A stretch of DNA of 10,303 nucleotides. Origin: Planctomycetota bacterium. Its GTDB lineage: Bacteria; Planctomycetota; UBA1135; UBA2386. Position numbers and translations under genes: made by a program. Location of the stretch: the NCBI GenBank assembly GCA_020425885.1, contig JAGQRA010000807.1, positions 1 to 10,303 of the forward strand, given 5' to 3'. Positions 1 to 7,251 of the stretch are shown in pieces; within the stretch, counting starts at the first letter, position 1; each line of letters opens with the position of its first letter. Below the pieces are notes generated by a model. It made no database searches. It saw only the letters and a program-made list of their open reading frames with translations, and was not told where the DNA came from.

Positions 1-437
1 TCGAGCACCATCGCGATGTCGGGGCCGAGCTTCTGTTGGAAGGTCAGCACCGACTCGGGCGTGCAGCGGTGCGTGCTGCCGTCGATCACCGACTGGAACG
101 TGACGCCGTCGTCGTCGATGCGAACCTTGTTGCTCAGCGAGAACACCTGGTAGCCGCCGCTGTCGGTCAGGATCGGTCCGTTCCAGTTCATGAAGCGATG
201 CAGACCGCCGAGGCGCTCGATCCGTTCGGCGCCGGGCCGGACGTGCAGGTGGTAGCTGTTGGCGAGGATCAGCTCGGTGCCGGTGGCGCGGACCTGCTCC
301 GGCAGCAGTCCCTTCAGCGAGGCGTAGGTGCCGACCGGCGCGAAGCACGGCGTCTCGAAGGTGCCGTGCGGCGTGTGGAAGCGACCGCGGCGCAGCTTGC
401 CCTTGGTCGACAGCAGCTCGAAGCGGAACGGGCTCAC
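1..437 (-). CDS. tgt: Queuine/preQ1 tRNA-guanine transglycosylase, N-terminal 145 codons (partial at window edge)
   Basis: Reading the minus strand from a GTG at 437-435 gives 145 codons that leave the window still open. The enzyme exchanges guanine-34 in the anticodon of GUN tRNAs (Tyr, His, Asn, Asp) for preQ1 in the cytoplasm, as part of queuosine biosynthesis. Visible family motifs are ETPCFAPVGTYASLKG (residues 28-43), the NSYHLHVRPG segment (60-69, NTYHLMLRPG type), and TDSGGYQVFSL (91-101), whose Asp92 corresponds to the conserved base-binding aspartate. The sequence is collinear with E. coli Tgt throughout, and the last residues precede the expected FDEC-type segment. The catalytic nucleophile aspartate and zinc site lie beyond the edge. 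The start is chosen because GTG overlaps the ruvB stop in a GTGA, implying translational coupling; no other plausible start keeps the conserved N-terminus. Confidence 0.95.
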   Translation of the reverse strand, partial: MSPFRFELLSTKGKLRRGRFHTPHGTFETPCFAPVGTYASLKGLLPEQVRATGTELILANSYHLHVRPGAERIERLGGLHRFMNWNGPILTDSGGYQVFSLSNKVRIDDDGVTFQSVIDGSTHRCTPESVLTFQQKLGPDIAMVL

Positions 438-1447
438 GGAAACGGCAGCTCGCCGGTCTGCGGTCTTGCATCGTGGGCGATGCCGAGATGGTCGTAGGCC
501 CGCGGCGTGGCGACGCGGCCGCGCGCCGTGCGGGCCAAGAGGCCGCAGCGGATCAGGTGCGGCTCGATGACGTCCTCGAGCGTGTCCTCGGCCTCGTCGA
601 CCATCGCCGCCAGGGTCTTGAGGCCGATCGCATCGCCGCGGTCGGTCAGGGCCCTGAGCACGCGGCGGTCGAGTTCCTCCAGTCCGAGGGGGTCGATGCG
701 CAGACGTTGCAGACCTTCCTCCGCGGTCTGCAGGTCGATGGCCTCACGCTGATGCACCTGGGCCAGGTCGCGGACCCGACGCAGGATGCGCAGCGCCATG
801 CGCGGCGTGGCCCGGCTGCGTTCGGCGAGCATCCGCGCCGCCGCCGGCTCGAGTCCGACCTGCAGGCGTCGGCTGGCCCGCTCCAGGATCTGCTCGAGAT
901 CAGCGGGCGGATACGGTTCGAGCCGTTCGACGATGCCGAAGCGCGACCGGAACGCCGCCGTCAGCAGGCCCTCGCGCGTGGTGGCGCCGACCAGGGTGAA
1001 CGGCTGCACGCCGAGGCGCACGCTGCGACCGCCGGGCCCCTGGTCGAGCACGACGTCGATGGCGTGATCCTCCATCGCCGAGTAGAGGTACTCCTCGAGC
1101 GCCTTCGGCAGGCGGTGGATCTCGTCGATGAACAGCACCTGGTTGCGCTGCAGCCGCGTCAGCGTGCCAGCGAGATCGCGCGGCGCGCCGAGCGCCGGAC
1201 CGGAGGTGATGATCAGGTCGGTCGCCATGCCGATCGCGATCAGGTGGGCCAGCGTGGTCTTGCCGAGACCCGGGGGGCCGCAGAGCAGGACATGATCGAG
1301 CGGTTCCTCGCGGCCTCGCGCCGCGGTGATGGCGATGCGCAGGTTGTCGCGGATCTGCTCCTGGCCGACGAACTCGGCGAACGAGGCCGGCCGCAGGCTG
1401 CGGTCGAACTCGCGGTCGATCGGATCGGGCAGGTCGTGGAACACCAT
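434..1447 (-). CDS. ruvB: Holliday junction branch migration helicase RuvB
   Basis: This 337-residue protein is the normal length for RuvB, the hexameric AAA+ motor that pumps DNA through RuvA-bound Holliday junctions during recombinational repair. Motifs in order are the N-terminal LRPASFAEFVGQ linker (18-29), Walker A GPPGLGKTT (57-65), Walker B LFIDE (105-109) followed by IHRL, sensor I GATTR (154-158), the arginine-finger RSRFG (167-171), and sensor II TPRMALRILRR (214-224). The C-terminal winged-helix DNA-binding domain ends in GRVATPRAYDHLG (310-322). All catalytic residues are present. No ruvA or ruvC is adjacent: the upstream neighbour is divergent, so ruvB appears to be the first gene of its unit, followed by tgt with a 4-base stop/start overlap. 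ruvB next to queA/tgt is a common bacterial arrangement; queA is absent here. I see no good Shine-Dalgarno before the ATG at 1447. Confidence 0.97.
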   Translation of the reverse strand: MVFHDLPDPIDREFDRSLRPASFAEFVGQEQIRDNLRIAITAARGREEPLDHVLLCGPPGLGKTTLAHLIAIGMATDLIITSGPALGAPRDLAGTLTRLQRNQVLFIDEIHRLPKALEEYLYSAMEDHAIDVVLDQGPGGRSVRLGVQPFTLVGATTREGLLTAAFRSRFGIVERLEPYPPADLEQILERASRRLQVGLEPAAARMLAERSRATPRMALRILRRVRDLAQVHQREAIDLQTAEEGLQRLRIDPLGLEELDRRVLRALTDRGDAIGLKTLAAMVDEAEDTLEDVIEPHLIRCGLLARTARGRVATPRAYDHLGIAHDARPQTGELPFP

Positions 1448-1500
1448 GGCGGACCGGGATCGTACTTGCGTTCTGGTGACGTTCCACCACGCTCTTCGCT

Positions 1501-1884
1501 GTGTCTCCCGCCGATGAGTTGCCGATCTACGAGTTGCTGGGCGAAGCGAAGCTCAGCGCGATCATCGCCGGCTTCTACCGGCGCGTGCCGGACGATCCGA
1601 TCCTCGGGCCGATGTATCCCGAGCAGGACTTCGCCGGCGCCGAGTACCGGCTGCGGACCTTCCTGATCTACCGCTTCGGCGGACCGCCGGTCTACCTGCA
1701 GGAGCGCGGTCACCCGCGGCTGCGGGGGCGGCACATGCCGTTCCGCATCGACCAGGCCGCGCGCGATCGCTGGCTCGAGCTGATGATGGCGTCGGTCGAG
1801 GAGCACGAGGTCTCGCCGCCGCATCGTGACTACCTCGAGCGCTTCCTCGGCGACATCGCGACCTTCCTGATCAACACGGTGTGA
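1501..1884 (+). CDS. glbO: Group II truncated haemoglobin (GlbO-like)
   Basis: A 127-residue single-domain 2-over-2 globin that binds haem in the cytoplasm. Members of this group bind O2 tightly and are linked to O2/NO chemistry or redox protection rather than bulk transport. It aligns almost without gaps to Mycobacterium tuberculosis GlbO. Tyr26 matches TyrB10, Tyr39 (in MYPE) matches TyrCD1, His78 in RGHPRLRGRHMPF is the proximal HisF8, and Trp91 (RDRWLELM) matches the TrpG8 diagnostic of group II. FAGAEYRLRTFL and the GGP turn are also conserved. The start is GTG at 1501; the ATG at 1514 is out of frame. The stop is 3 bases before the next reading frame, so the two genes are probably co-transcribed. 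Haem-pocket residues are intact. The physiological ligand cannot be read from sequence. Confidence 0.93.
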   Translation: MSPADELPIYELLGEAKLSAIIAGFYRRVPDDPILGPMYPEQDFAGAEYRLRTFLIYRFGGPPVYLQERGHPRLRGRHMPFRIDQAARDRWLELMMASVEEHEVSPPHRDYLERFLGDIATFLINTV

Positions 1885-1887
1885 GGC

Positions 1888-3552
1888 TTGGAGCGACCCG
1901 AACGATCCGCGGCGCGCACGGCGATGCTGCTGTTCGGCTTCGGCCTCTGCCTGCGGCTGTTGTTCTGGCACGCCGGGCCCGACGGCGGCGCCGTCTGGCA
2001 CATCGGCTTCAAGGGCGATGCGGCGATCTGGCAGGACTTCGCGCTGCGGCTGGCGAACGGCATCCCCGATGCCGAGCTGCGGCTGCCGTGGCGGCCACCG
2101 GCGATGCTGTGGTTGCTGGCGAACACGTGGGACGGCACCGCCAGCGCGTTCTGGTTGCGCGGCCTGTTCGTGGTCCTGGGCGCCGCGGTCGCGCCGCTGT
2201 TGTGGCTGCTGTTGCGGCGACGGGTCGACGATGACGTCGCCTGGCTCGCGGCCGGCCTCTGTGCCGCCTCGAGCAACCTGATGCTCGCCGGTAGCGGCGT
2301 GCAGGTCGAAGGGCTCTACCTGCCGCTGGTCCTGCTCGCGTTGCTCGGACAGGCCCGGATGGCGACGCCGCACCGGATCTGGTTGCCCGTCTGCTGGGGC
2401 GCCGGCAACGGCCTGCTCTGTCTGCTGCGGGCCGAGCATCTCGCGTTCTTCGCCGCGTTCCTGCTGGTCGCGATGGTCTGCCGGCTGCGCTGGCGGTCGC
2501 TGCTGTTGGCGGTGCTGGGATGCAGTGCGGTGCTGCTGCCCTGGCAGCTGCAGGCGAAGCGGATGATCGACGAGTTCAACGCCACCGGACCGCCGTCGCC
2601 AGCCTTGTCGTTGCCGTGGGATCAGGCCGCCACCGACGCGGTCCTCGAGCTGCCGGCGTTCGCCCGCCGCGCCGTCTTCGAGGTCGTCGATGCCACCGTC
2701 CGCCATCGCGGCGGCGCGCGAGTCGCGGTCGCCGATCTGGCGATCGTGCGCGAGGCCTACGGCTGCTGGCCCGAGCCGTTGCCGGTGCCGTTGATCGCGC
2801 TCTACGGCGCGCTGAACTTCTTCGTCGCCAATGCTGCCGAAGCCGAACGCGGCGGGACCTGGGCCGCGCTCGATCGCGAACCGTTGCTCAGCGGGGGCGC
2901 CGATCGCTATCCGGGCTGGCTGCGCCTCGCGCCCGGTCGTCATCGTCAGTTCTCGCTCGACTATCCGCCGCATCTCGACGTCGCCGTGCACGGCTATGCC
3001 CGCGGCCTCGACGAGATCCTCGCCGATCCGGCGGCCTGGTGCGGCCGGGCCATGCAGAAGCTGTGGCAGCTGATGGCGGGCGCCACGGGCGGACTCGGCG
3101 GCTACGCGTTGCCGATCGGCATGTCGGGTGTGCGACGGCCGATCGACATGGTCGTGGCCGAGGGCGTGTGGCCGGGATCGTGGCGCGGCGCGGTCGTGCT
3201 GTTCGCCATCCTCGGGTTGTGGTCGCTGCGGCGGCACCGGGCGCTGTGGCCGCTGCTGGCGTTCACGGTCGCCAAGATCGGACTCGTCGTGCTGTTCTTC
3301 GGCCAGGCCCGGCACGGTGTCCAGTGCCTGCCCGCCGTCGCGATCGGTGTCGCCGCGGCGCTCCTGGCGCTGCCGCGACGCTGGCCTCGACTCCGCCTGC
3401 CGCCGGCCGGGCTCACGGTGTTCGGCCTGCTGCTCGTGCTCGAGTTCGTGCGCGCCGGCTCGAGCGGCGCCACCGTCGACGGTCATCCCGTGGCCGGCCT
3501 CGAGCCCTACGGGCCGCAGGACATCGAGTCGCGCGTGATCGAGTTCCGCTGA
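1888..3552 (+). CDS. Multi-spanning membrane protein, GT-C / ArnT-RgtA-like glycosyltransferase family (putative)
   Basis: This 554-residue protein has hydrophobic segments at about residues 13-28, 91-110, 142-156, 184-199, 203-220, 432-449, 453-472, 478-496 and 508-523, and a large polar region (about 222-430) between the helix groups. The layout fits the GT-C fold, which moves sugars from polyprenyl-phosphate donors on the outer face of the inner membrane. Supporting signs are an acidic residue in the first external loop (Asp44, FKGDAAIWQDFALRLANG), an RPP turn (69-71) before the next helix, Glu141 in a GVQVEGLYL segment like the second acidic motif of GT39/ArnT relatives, and RAEHLAFF (181-188). 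The acceptor is unknown. The start is uncertain: TTG at 1888 gives the full ORF, and ATG at 1924 removes 12 polar residues and still begins just before the first helix. It follows the globin stop by 3 bases and is probably in the same transcript. An O-antigen-ligase-like or generic PMT-like protein is the alternative. Confidence 0.65.
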   Translation: MERPERSAARTAMLLFGFGLCLRLLFWHAGPDGGAVWHIGFKGDAAIWQDFALRLANGIPDAELRLPWRPPAMLWLLANTWDGTASAFWLRGLFVVLGAAVAPLLWLLLRRRVDDDVAWLAAGLCAASSNLMLAGSGVQVEGLYLPLVLLALLGQARMATPHRIWLPVCWGAGNGLLCLLRAEHLAFFAAFLLVAMVCRLRWRSLLLAVLGCSAVLLPWQLQAKRMIDEFNATGPPSPALSLPWDQAATDAVLELPAFARRAVFEVVDATVRHRGGARVAVADLAIVREAYGCWPEPLPVPLIALYGALNFFVANAAEAERGGTWAALDREPLLSGGADRYPGWLRLAPGRHRQFSLDYPPHLDVAVHGYARGLDEILADPAAWCGRAMQKLWQLMAGATGGLGGYALPIGMSGVRRPIDMVVAEGVWPGSWRGAVVLFAILGLWSLRRHRALWPLLAFTVAKIGLVVLFFGQARHGVQCLPAVAIGVAAALLALPRRWPRLRLPPAGLTVFGLLLVLEFVRAGSSGATVDGHPVAGLEPYGPQDIESRVIEFR

Positions 3553-3624
3553 CGCGCCCCTGTGTCGTGCGGCGCGCGCTGCCGAGTGTGATCCGTGGCC
3601 GGACCGGACTACGATCCGCGCGCG

Positions 3625-5754
3625 ATGAACATGCCTACCCTGCTCGCGGCTTCACTCGGCTTCATGACGGCGCTCGTGGCCCAGGAACCGCAGCCGTTGC
3701 CGATCCTGGCCGACGCGACCCGGATCTTCGACACCGCCGCCGAGACGACGCGCAGCTGGGATCAGCTGCTCGATCACCTGGCCGAACTCGATGTCGTCTT
3801 CCTCGGCGAGACCCACGTCGACGACACCACGCACCGGGTCGAACTCGCTGTGCTCGAAGGCCTGCTGCAACGCCGCGACGGCAAGGTCGTGCTGTCGCTC
3901 GAGATGTTCGAGCGCGATTCGCAGCCGGTGCTCGACTCCTACCTCGCCGGCGAGATCGGCGAGGCCGAGTTCGTCGCCCGGTCCAATGCCTGGGAGAACT
4001 ACCGCACCGGCTATCGGGCGCTGATCGAAGCCGCCAAGGCCGCCGGCATCCCGGTGGTCGCGGCCAACTTCCCGCGGTCGTTGCGGCGCGCGCTCGCCGG
4101 TGGCGGCAAGCAGGCGATCGATCGGCTCACCCCCGAGCAGCGCGCGTTGATGCCGGCCGAGATCTTCCCGGCCAGCGCCGACTACTGGGAGCGGGTCGAC
4201 CGCGCGATCCGCGGCCACATGGGATTCAGCGCTGGCGGCACGCCGGAGCAGCGGCAGTACGAGACGCAGAACCTGTGGGACAACAGCATGGGCCACAACG
4301 TCGCCGTGGCGCAGGCCGCGCATCGCGACTCGGTCGTGCTGCACGTCGCCGGCGGGTTCCACGTCGCCTACCGCGATGGCACCGTGGCGCAGTTCGTCCG
4401 CCGCAGCCCCGACAGCCGCTTCGCCGTCGTGCAGGTCTCGCCGGCCTCCGGGCTCGAGCTGGCGCAGCCGCAGCGCGACCGCGACGAGGCCGACTTCCTG
4501 ATCTACGCCCGTCAGGTCGCGCGCGGCTTCCACGATGACACCTTCGCGGTGACGGTGGGGGCCGAGATTCGCTACCGCCTCGACGCACCGCAGGGCGATG
4601 TCGCGGTGCCATTGCTGCTGTGGCTGCCCGACGGTCGCACCCGCCCCGAGGACGCGATGGCCTTCTGGCAGGCGGCGGTCGGCGGCGAGGCCGCCATCGC
4701 CGTCGTCGAGCATCCGTTCCCCGAGCTGCAGGACGACCTCGCGCTCGGCGGTCGCTACGCCTTCGGCGACGGCTTCCGCGCCGACTACGGTCGCATCCAG
4801 AACGGTCTGGTCCGCATCGCCGAGTACGTGGCGCGACACTATCCGATCGATCGCGAACGGATCCTCGTGGCCGGAATCGGCGACGGCGCGGCGGTGGTGC
4901 TGTGGAGCGCGCTCTACGGGCAATGGCTGGCGCAGGACCACGTCGCCATCGATCCGAAGGATCTTAGGCGGCTGGCGATGGAGGCGCTGCCCGATCGCCG
5001 GCCGGCGACCCGGTCGCTGCAGTTCGTCGCCAGTGAGGTGCCGCTGCTCGAGCTGGCCAAGGTGGCCGCCGACTATGGCAAGGTCGGGGTCGAGACCGGC
5101 ATGACGCATGTCGAACCGGGGCTCGGGTCGGTGTGCGCCATCGTCCGCGACAAGCTCGGGTTGCCGCCCGAGCGCGCAAGTCAGGACGAGGCGACCGAGC
5201 TGCTCGTGCTGCCGTCGGAGCTGCCGCGGGCGCGTGAATGGGCCGAGGTCTACCGGCAGCGATTGCTGCGGACCGGCACGATCGCGCGCATCGTCACCGC
5301 CGACTCCGTGCCAGAAGGCGTCGATGCCGCGCACCGCAGGCTGCTCACGATCGGCGCCGGAGGAACGTTCGAGCTCACGAGCTTTGCGTCCGGCCGGGGG
5401 CTGCCGCTACCCGGTGGTGCCTTCGGTGGCACCACGGTCGTGGTGCTGCCAGATGGCACGGCCGAGGCGGAGCGCGAGGTCTGGCGCGAGCTCGAGCGCA
5501 AGAACGTCCTCAAGCGCCGCAGCATGTTCGCCAACCTGGCCGTCGCCGAAGGCACCGCCGACCGCTGCCTTCCCCAGGTGGTCGCGGCGCTGAAGGCGAA
5601 GGGTCGGTCACGGGTCCTGATCGTGCCGGCCGTGTTCTGCGCCGATGCCGCGACCATGCGCGCGCTGCAGGCGCAGCTCGGTCCGGTCGCGCAGGGTATG
5701 GACGTGCACTGGCTGCCGGGGCTCGGCGGCGAGCTTGTGCGTGGCGGTCACTGA
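3625..5754 (+). CDS. Exported ChaN/Tiki-superfamily (haem-binding uptake) protein with degenerate alpha/beta-hydrolase extension
   Basis: The ORF is open from a GTG at 3595, but ATG at 3625 is preferred because it opens directly on a Sec signal peptide (MNMPTLLAASLGFMTALVA, probable cut before QEPQ), giving 709 residues. Residues about 50-275 are a ChaN-like domain (PF04187, Cofac_haem_bdg family): VVFLGETH (57-64), LSLEMFERD (90-98), a WENY segment (123-126), NLWDNSMGHNVA (216-227) and VAGGFH (241-246). The conserved GE.H and G.H positions fit the metal/haem-site pattern of the family. Relatives bind haem or act as Tiki-type proteases; the role here is open. Residues about 310-500 resemble a PHB-depolymerase/phospholipase-type esterase, including YPIDRERILVAG, but the nucleophile elbow reads GIGDG (417-421) with no serine. 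The last 200 residues are unassigned. It stands 72 bases after the membrane protein and converges on the glycosylase gene. Confidence 0.75.
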   Translation: MNMPTLLAASLGFMTALVAQEPQPLPILADATRIFDTAAETTRSWDQLLDHLAELDVVFLGETHVDDTTHRVELAVLEGLLQRRDGKVVLSLEMFERDSQPVLDSYLAGEIGEAEFVARSNAWENYRTGYRALIEAAKAAGIPVVAANFPRSLRRALAGGGKQAIDRLTPEQRALMPAEIFPASADYWERVDRAIRGHMGFSAGGTPEQRQYETQNLWDNSMGHNVAVAQAAHRDSVVLHVAGGFHVAYRDGTVAQFVRRSPDSRFAVVQVSPASGLELAQPQRDRDEADFLIYARQVARGFHDDTFAVTVGAEIRYRLDAPQGDVAVPLLLWLPDGRTRPEDAMAFWQAAVGGEAAIAVVEHPFPELQDDLALGGRYAFGDGFRADYGRIQNGLVRIAEYVARHYPIDRERILVAGIGDGAAVVLWSALYGQWLAQDHVAIDPKDLRRLAMEALPDRRPATRSLQFVASEVPLLELAKVAADYGKVGVETGMTHVEPGLGSVCAIVRDKLGLPPERASQDEATELLVLPSELPRAREWAEVYRQRLLRTGTIARIVTADSVPEGVDAAHRRLLTIGAGGTFELTSFASGRGLPLPGGAFGGTTVVVLPDGTAEAEREVWRELERKNVLKRRSMFANLAVAEGTADRCLPQVVAALKAKGRSRVLIVPAVFCADAATMRALQAQLGPVAQGMDVHWLPGLGGELVRGGH

Positions 5755-5761
5755 GTCCGGG

Positions 5762-6445
5762 TCAGGCCATCGCCGGCGGCTGGTCCCGGCTCGGGCAGGT
5801 GCGCCGCAGCGGGCACTCCGCGCACGACGGATTCGAATTGCGGCAGATGGTCCGGCCATGCTGCTGCAAGACCAGATGGGCCTCGATCAACGGCTCGACC
5901 GCGGCCGGCAGTTCGCTCATCGCCGCGGTCTGCGCCGAGCGGTAGCTGGTCGCATAGGACTTCGCCTCGGTGCCGTAGCCGAGGCGAAGCAGAACGCGCA
6001 GCGCGTTGCTGTCGAGGGCCAGCACGGTGTCCCTGCCGGCGAACAGCAGCATGCGTTCGGCGCCTGGCGCCCCGATGCCGGGATAGCGGCGCAGCGCTTT
6101 GCCGGCTTTCGCCGGCGGTAGCCCGATGAGCTCGCGGGGATCGCCATCGCTTAGGAACAGCTCGGCGCAGCGGCGCAGCTTGGCGATCTGATTGGCGGCC
6201 ATGCGGCCGTGACCGCAGGCCTCGGCCAGCAGCTCGTCGGGACAGCGCGCGATGGTGTCGGCATCGAGGTCGGTGAGTTGTTTCAGGCGGGCGAACGCGC
6301 GCTGACGGACGGCGTCGTCGACGAGGTAGACCACGTTCTCGAGCAGGATCAGATGCCACGGATCGCGGCTCGGCGGCCGCAGTTCGCCGTGATGGGCGGT
6401 GAGCTTCGCGATCAGCCCCGGCAACGAACGCGCGCGTCTCGGCAT
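5762..6445 (-). CDS. HhH-GPD superfamily DNA glycosylase, endonuclease III-like with [4Fe-4S] cluster
   Basis: A 227-residue protein read from ATG 6445; the frame stays open upstream to 6586, but those extra 47 residues are Arg/Pro-rich and unlike the family. Base-excision repair glycosylases of this superfamily remove damaged or mismatched bases. Seen here are an N-terminal six-helix-barrel segment (DPWHLILLENVVYLVDD, 28-44), the helix-hairpin-helix RRYPGIGAPGAERML (119-133), the catalytic aspartate in LALDSNALRVLLRLG (Asp145), and a perfect C-X6-C-X2-C-X5-C iron-sulphur motif (Cys201, 208, 211, 217). The usual LPGVGRKTA lysine that makes EndoIII a bifunctional lyase is replaced by Pro127, so it is probably a monofunctional glycosylase, or a divergent branch rather than true Nth. 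Its stop lies 7 bases from the convergent stop of the ChaN-like gene. Substrate cannot be assigned. Confidence 0.85.
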   Translation of the reverse strand: MPRRARSLPGLIAKLTAHHGELRPPSRDPWHLILLENVVYLVDDAVRQRAFARLKQLTDLDADTIARCPDELLAEACGHGRMAANQIAKLRRCAELFLSDGDPRELIGLPPAKAGKALRRYPGIGAPGAERMLLFAGRDTVLALDSNALRVLLRLGYGTEAKSYATSYRSAQTAAMSELPAAVEPLIEAHLVLQQHGRTICRNSNPSCAECPLRRTCPSRDQPPAMA

Positions 6446-6550
6446 GCGCGGCAGACTACCGCCGCGGCACCGCGGCCGGATGGTCCGGGTCGGCGATGGT
6501 CGAGGATTCGCGACAACGATGGCGCGCCCTCGCATCGCTCGCCGGAGAGG

Positions 6551-6659
6551 TGGGCAACAGGTCGCGACTCCCGCGACCGCAACCAAACAGGATCGAACGA
6601 TGAAGACGACCTTTCGCAGTCACCTCCTGGCGCTGACCGGCGCCCTGATGTTCTCGAAC
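6551..6659 (+). repeat. Leader/signal-peptide cassette, copy 1
   Basis: This stretch spans the 5'UTR, Shine-Dalgarno, start codon and signal-peptide codons of the gene at 6600. It aligns to 7142-7251 with one single-base gap in the UTR. Shared blocks include TGGGCA, GGTCGCG, ACAGGATCGAA with AGGA 7 bases before each ATG, and an identical 20-base block (6633-6652 and 7225-7244) at the same codon phase encoding LTGALM. The similarity ends soon after the signal peptides. Confidence 0.75.
6560..6578 (+). promoter_or_regulatory. 5'UTR stem-loop upstream of the small secreted protein gene
   Basis: A perfect 7-bp stem, GGTCGCG (6560-6566) with CGCGACC (6572-6578), closes a 5-base loop. It sits 10 bases before the AGGA Shine-Dalgarno (6589-6592) and 21 bases before the ATG. 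The related leader at 7142 can also fold a 5-base-loop hairpin at the same place from different bases (GCGGGT/ACCCCGC, 7148-7165, one bulged C). A role in mRNA stability or translation, or an operator inverted repeat, is inference. Confidence 0.4.
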
Positions 6660-7013
6660 CCGATGGCGGCGCAGGAGCAGTCGCGGGCGCCCGTGCTCGA
6701 GCCGATCCCCGTCGACCAGCTGACTCAGGCCGGCGGCGAGGGCGGGTTCAAGCTCGTGCTGACGAGCGCCGACAGCTCGAGCCGGTTCATGGGAGTCATC
6801 CTGGTCTCGTTCGAGCGTACCCTGAAGCGGCAGCACGACCTGTTGCCGCCGCTGCTCTGCGACGCCGCGGTGCTGCACGCCGGCTACGGCATCGGCTCGA
6901 TCGGCGCCGTGCTCAGCGACAAGCCGATGACCGCCGGCTTCGATGTCTACGCCCAGGGCATCCTGTTCGACAAGAACGGCATCCGGACGACGGTCGTCGA
7001 CAAGGTCCAGTGA
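6600..7013 (+). CDS. Small Sec-exported protein of unknown function, planctomycete secretome type
   Basis: This 137-residue protein starts at ATG 6600 with an AGGA Shine-Dalgarno at 6589-6592 and 7-base spacing. The signal peptide is MKTTFRSHLLALTGALMFSNPMAA, probably cut before QEQS (residue 25). The mature chain has no domain I can name. It runs through VLEPIPVDQL (32-41) and a predicted beta-rich part with GGFKLVL (48-54) and SRFMGVILV (61-69). It ends in AVLHAGYGIGSIGAVLSD (90-107) and GFDVYAQGILFDKNGIRT (113-130). The last segment resembles the 'YVQA..FD..G' tail that I associate with many planctomycete extracellular proteins (inference from memory). There is one cysteine in the mature chain (Cys87). 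It is transcribed away from the divergent glycosylase gene, so a promoter should lie in 6446-6559, though I see no clear -35/-10. Confidence 0.7.
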   Translation: MKTTFRSHLLALTGALMFSNPMAAQEQSRAPVLEPIPVDQLTQAGGEGGFKLVLTSADSSSRFMGVILVSFERTLKRQHDLLPPLLCDAAVLHAGYGIGSIGAVLSDKPMTAGFDVYAQGILFDKNGIRTTVVDKVQ

Positions 7014-7141
7014 TCACCTCGCCGGGGGCGTCGAGGCATCGCGGTCGACCGCACTCGGGAACCGTCGCTGCGCGTATGGTGCCACTGCTTGCAGAATCCT
7101 GGTGAGAAAGGTGGCGCGGTAGGGCGCCGTTCGACGGGGAA

Positions 7142-7251
7142 TGGGCAGCGGGTCGCGAACCCCGCCCACCTCAACCTCACAGGATCGAATGATGATCACC
7201 CGTCTCGAAAGCCTCCTCTTCGTACTGACCGGCGCCCTGATGTTGTCGAAC
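7142..7251 (+). repeat. Leader/signal-peptide cassette, copy 2
   Basis: This is the second copy of the cassette at 6551-6659. AGGA at 7181-7184 is 7 bases from ATG 7192, exactly as in copy 1, and the signal-peptide core LTGALM is encoded by an identical 20-base block. The UTR holds a hairpin at the equivalent position. The remaining 177-base gap between the genes (7014-7191) shows nothing else I recognise. Confidence 0.75.

Noticed and set aside
1448..1500. Promoter candidates in the divergent ruvB/globin gap, such as TACGAT on the minus strand (1459-1464)
   Set aside because: There is no -35 at acceptable spacing and the resulting leader would be only a few bases; too weak to call.
473..1666. 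Long plus-strand open frame antisense to ruvB
   Set aside because: It overlaps the clear RuvB reading frame. Its product is Arg/Ala/Gln-rich with no motifs, and it is open only because of high GC.
1240..3486. 748-codon minus-strand open frame
   Set aside because: It is antisense to the globin and GT-C membrane protein, both of which have recognisable motifs. The translation is low-complexity Arg/Gln/Glu-rich shadow sequence.
3652..5334. 560-codon minus-strand open frame opposite the ChaN-like gene
   Set aside because: The plus strand carries a signal peptide and conserved ChaN motifs; this frame has none.
5755..5790. Bidirectional terminator between the converging ChaN-like and glycosylase genes
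   Set aside because: Only a 5-bp CCGGG/CCCGG pairing around a long loop with mismatches and no T-run; not convincing.
7142..7180. tRNA-like T-arm (GGGTCGCGAACCC) before the 7192 gene
   Set aside because: There is no acceptor stem, D-arm or anticodon arm around it, and the equivalent site at 6560 is a simple hairpin in an mRNA leader.
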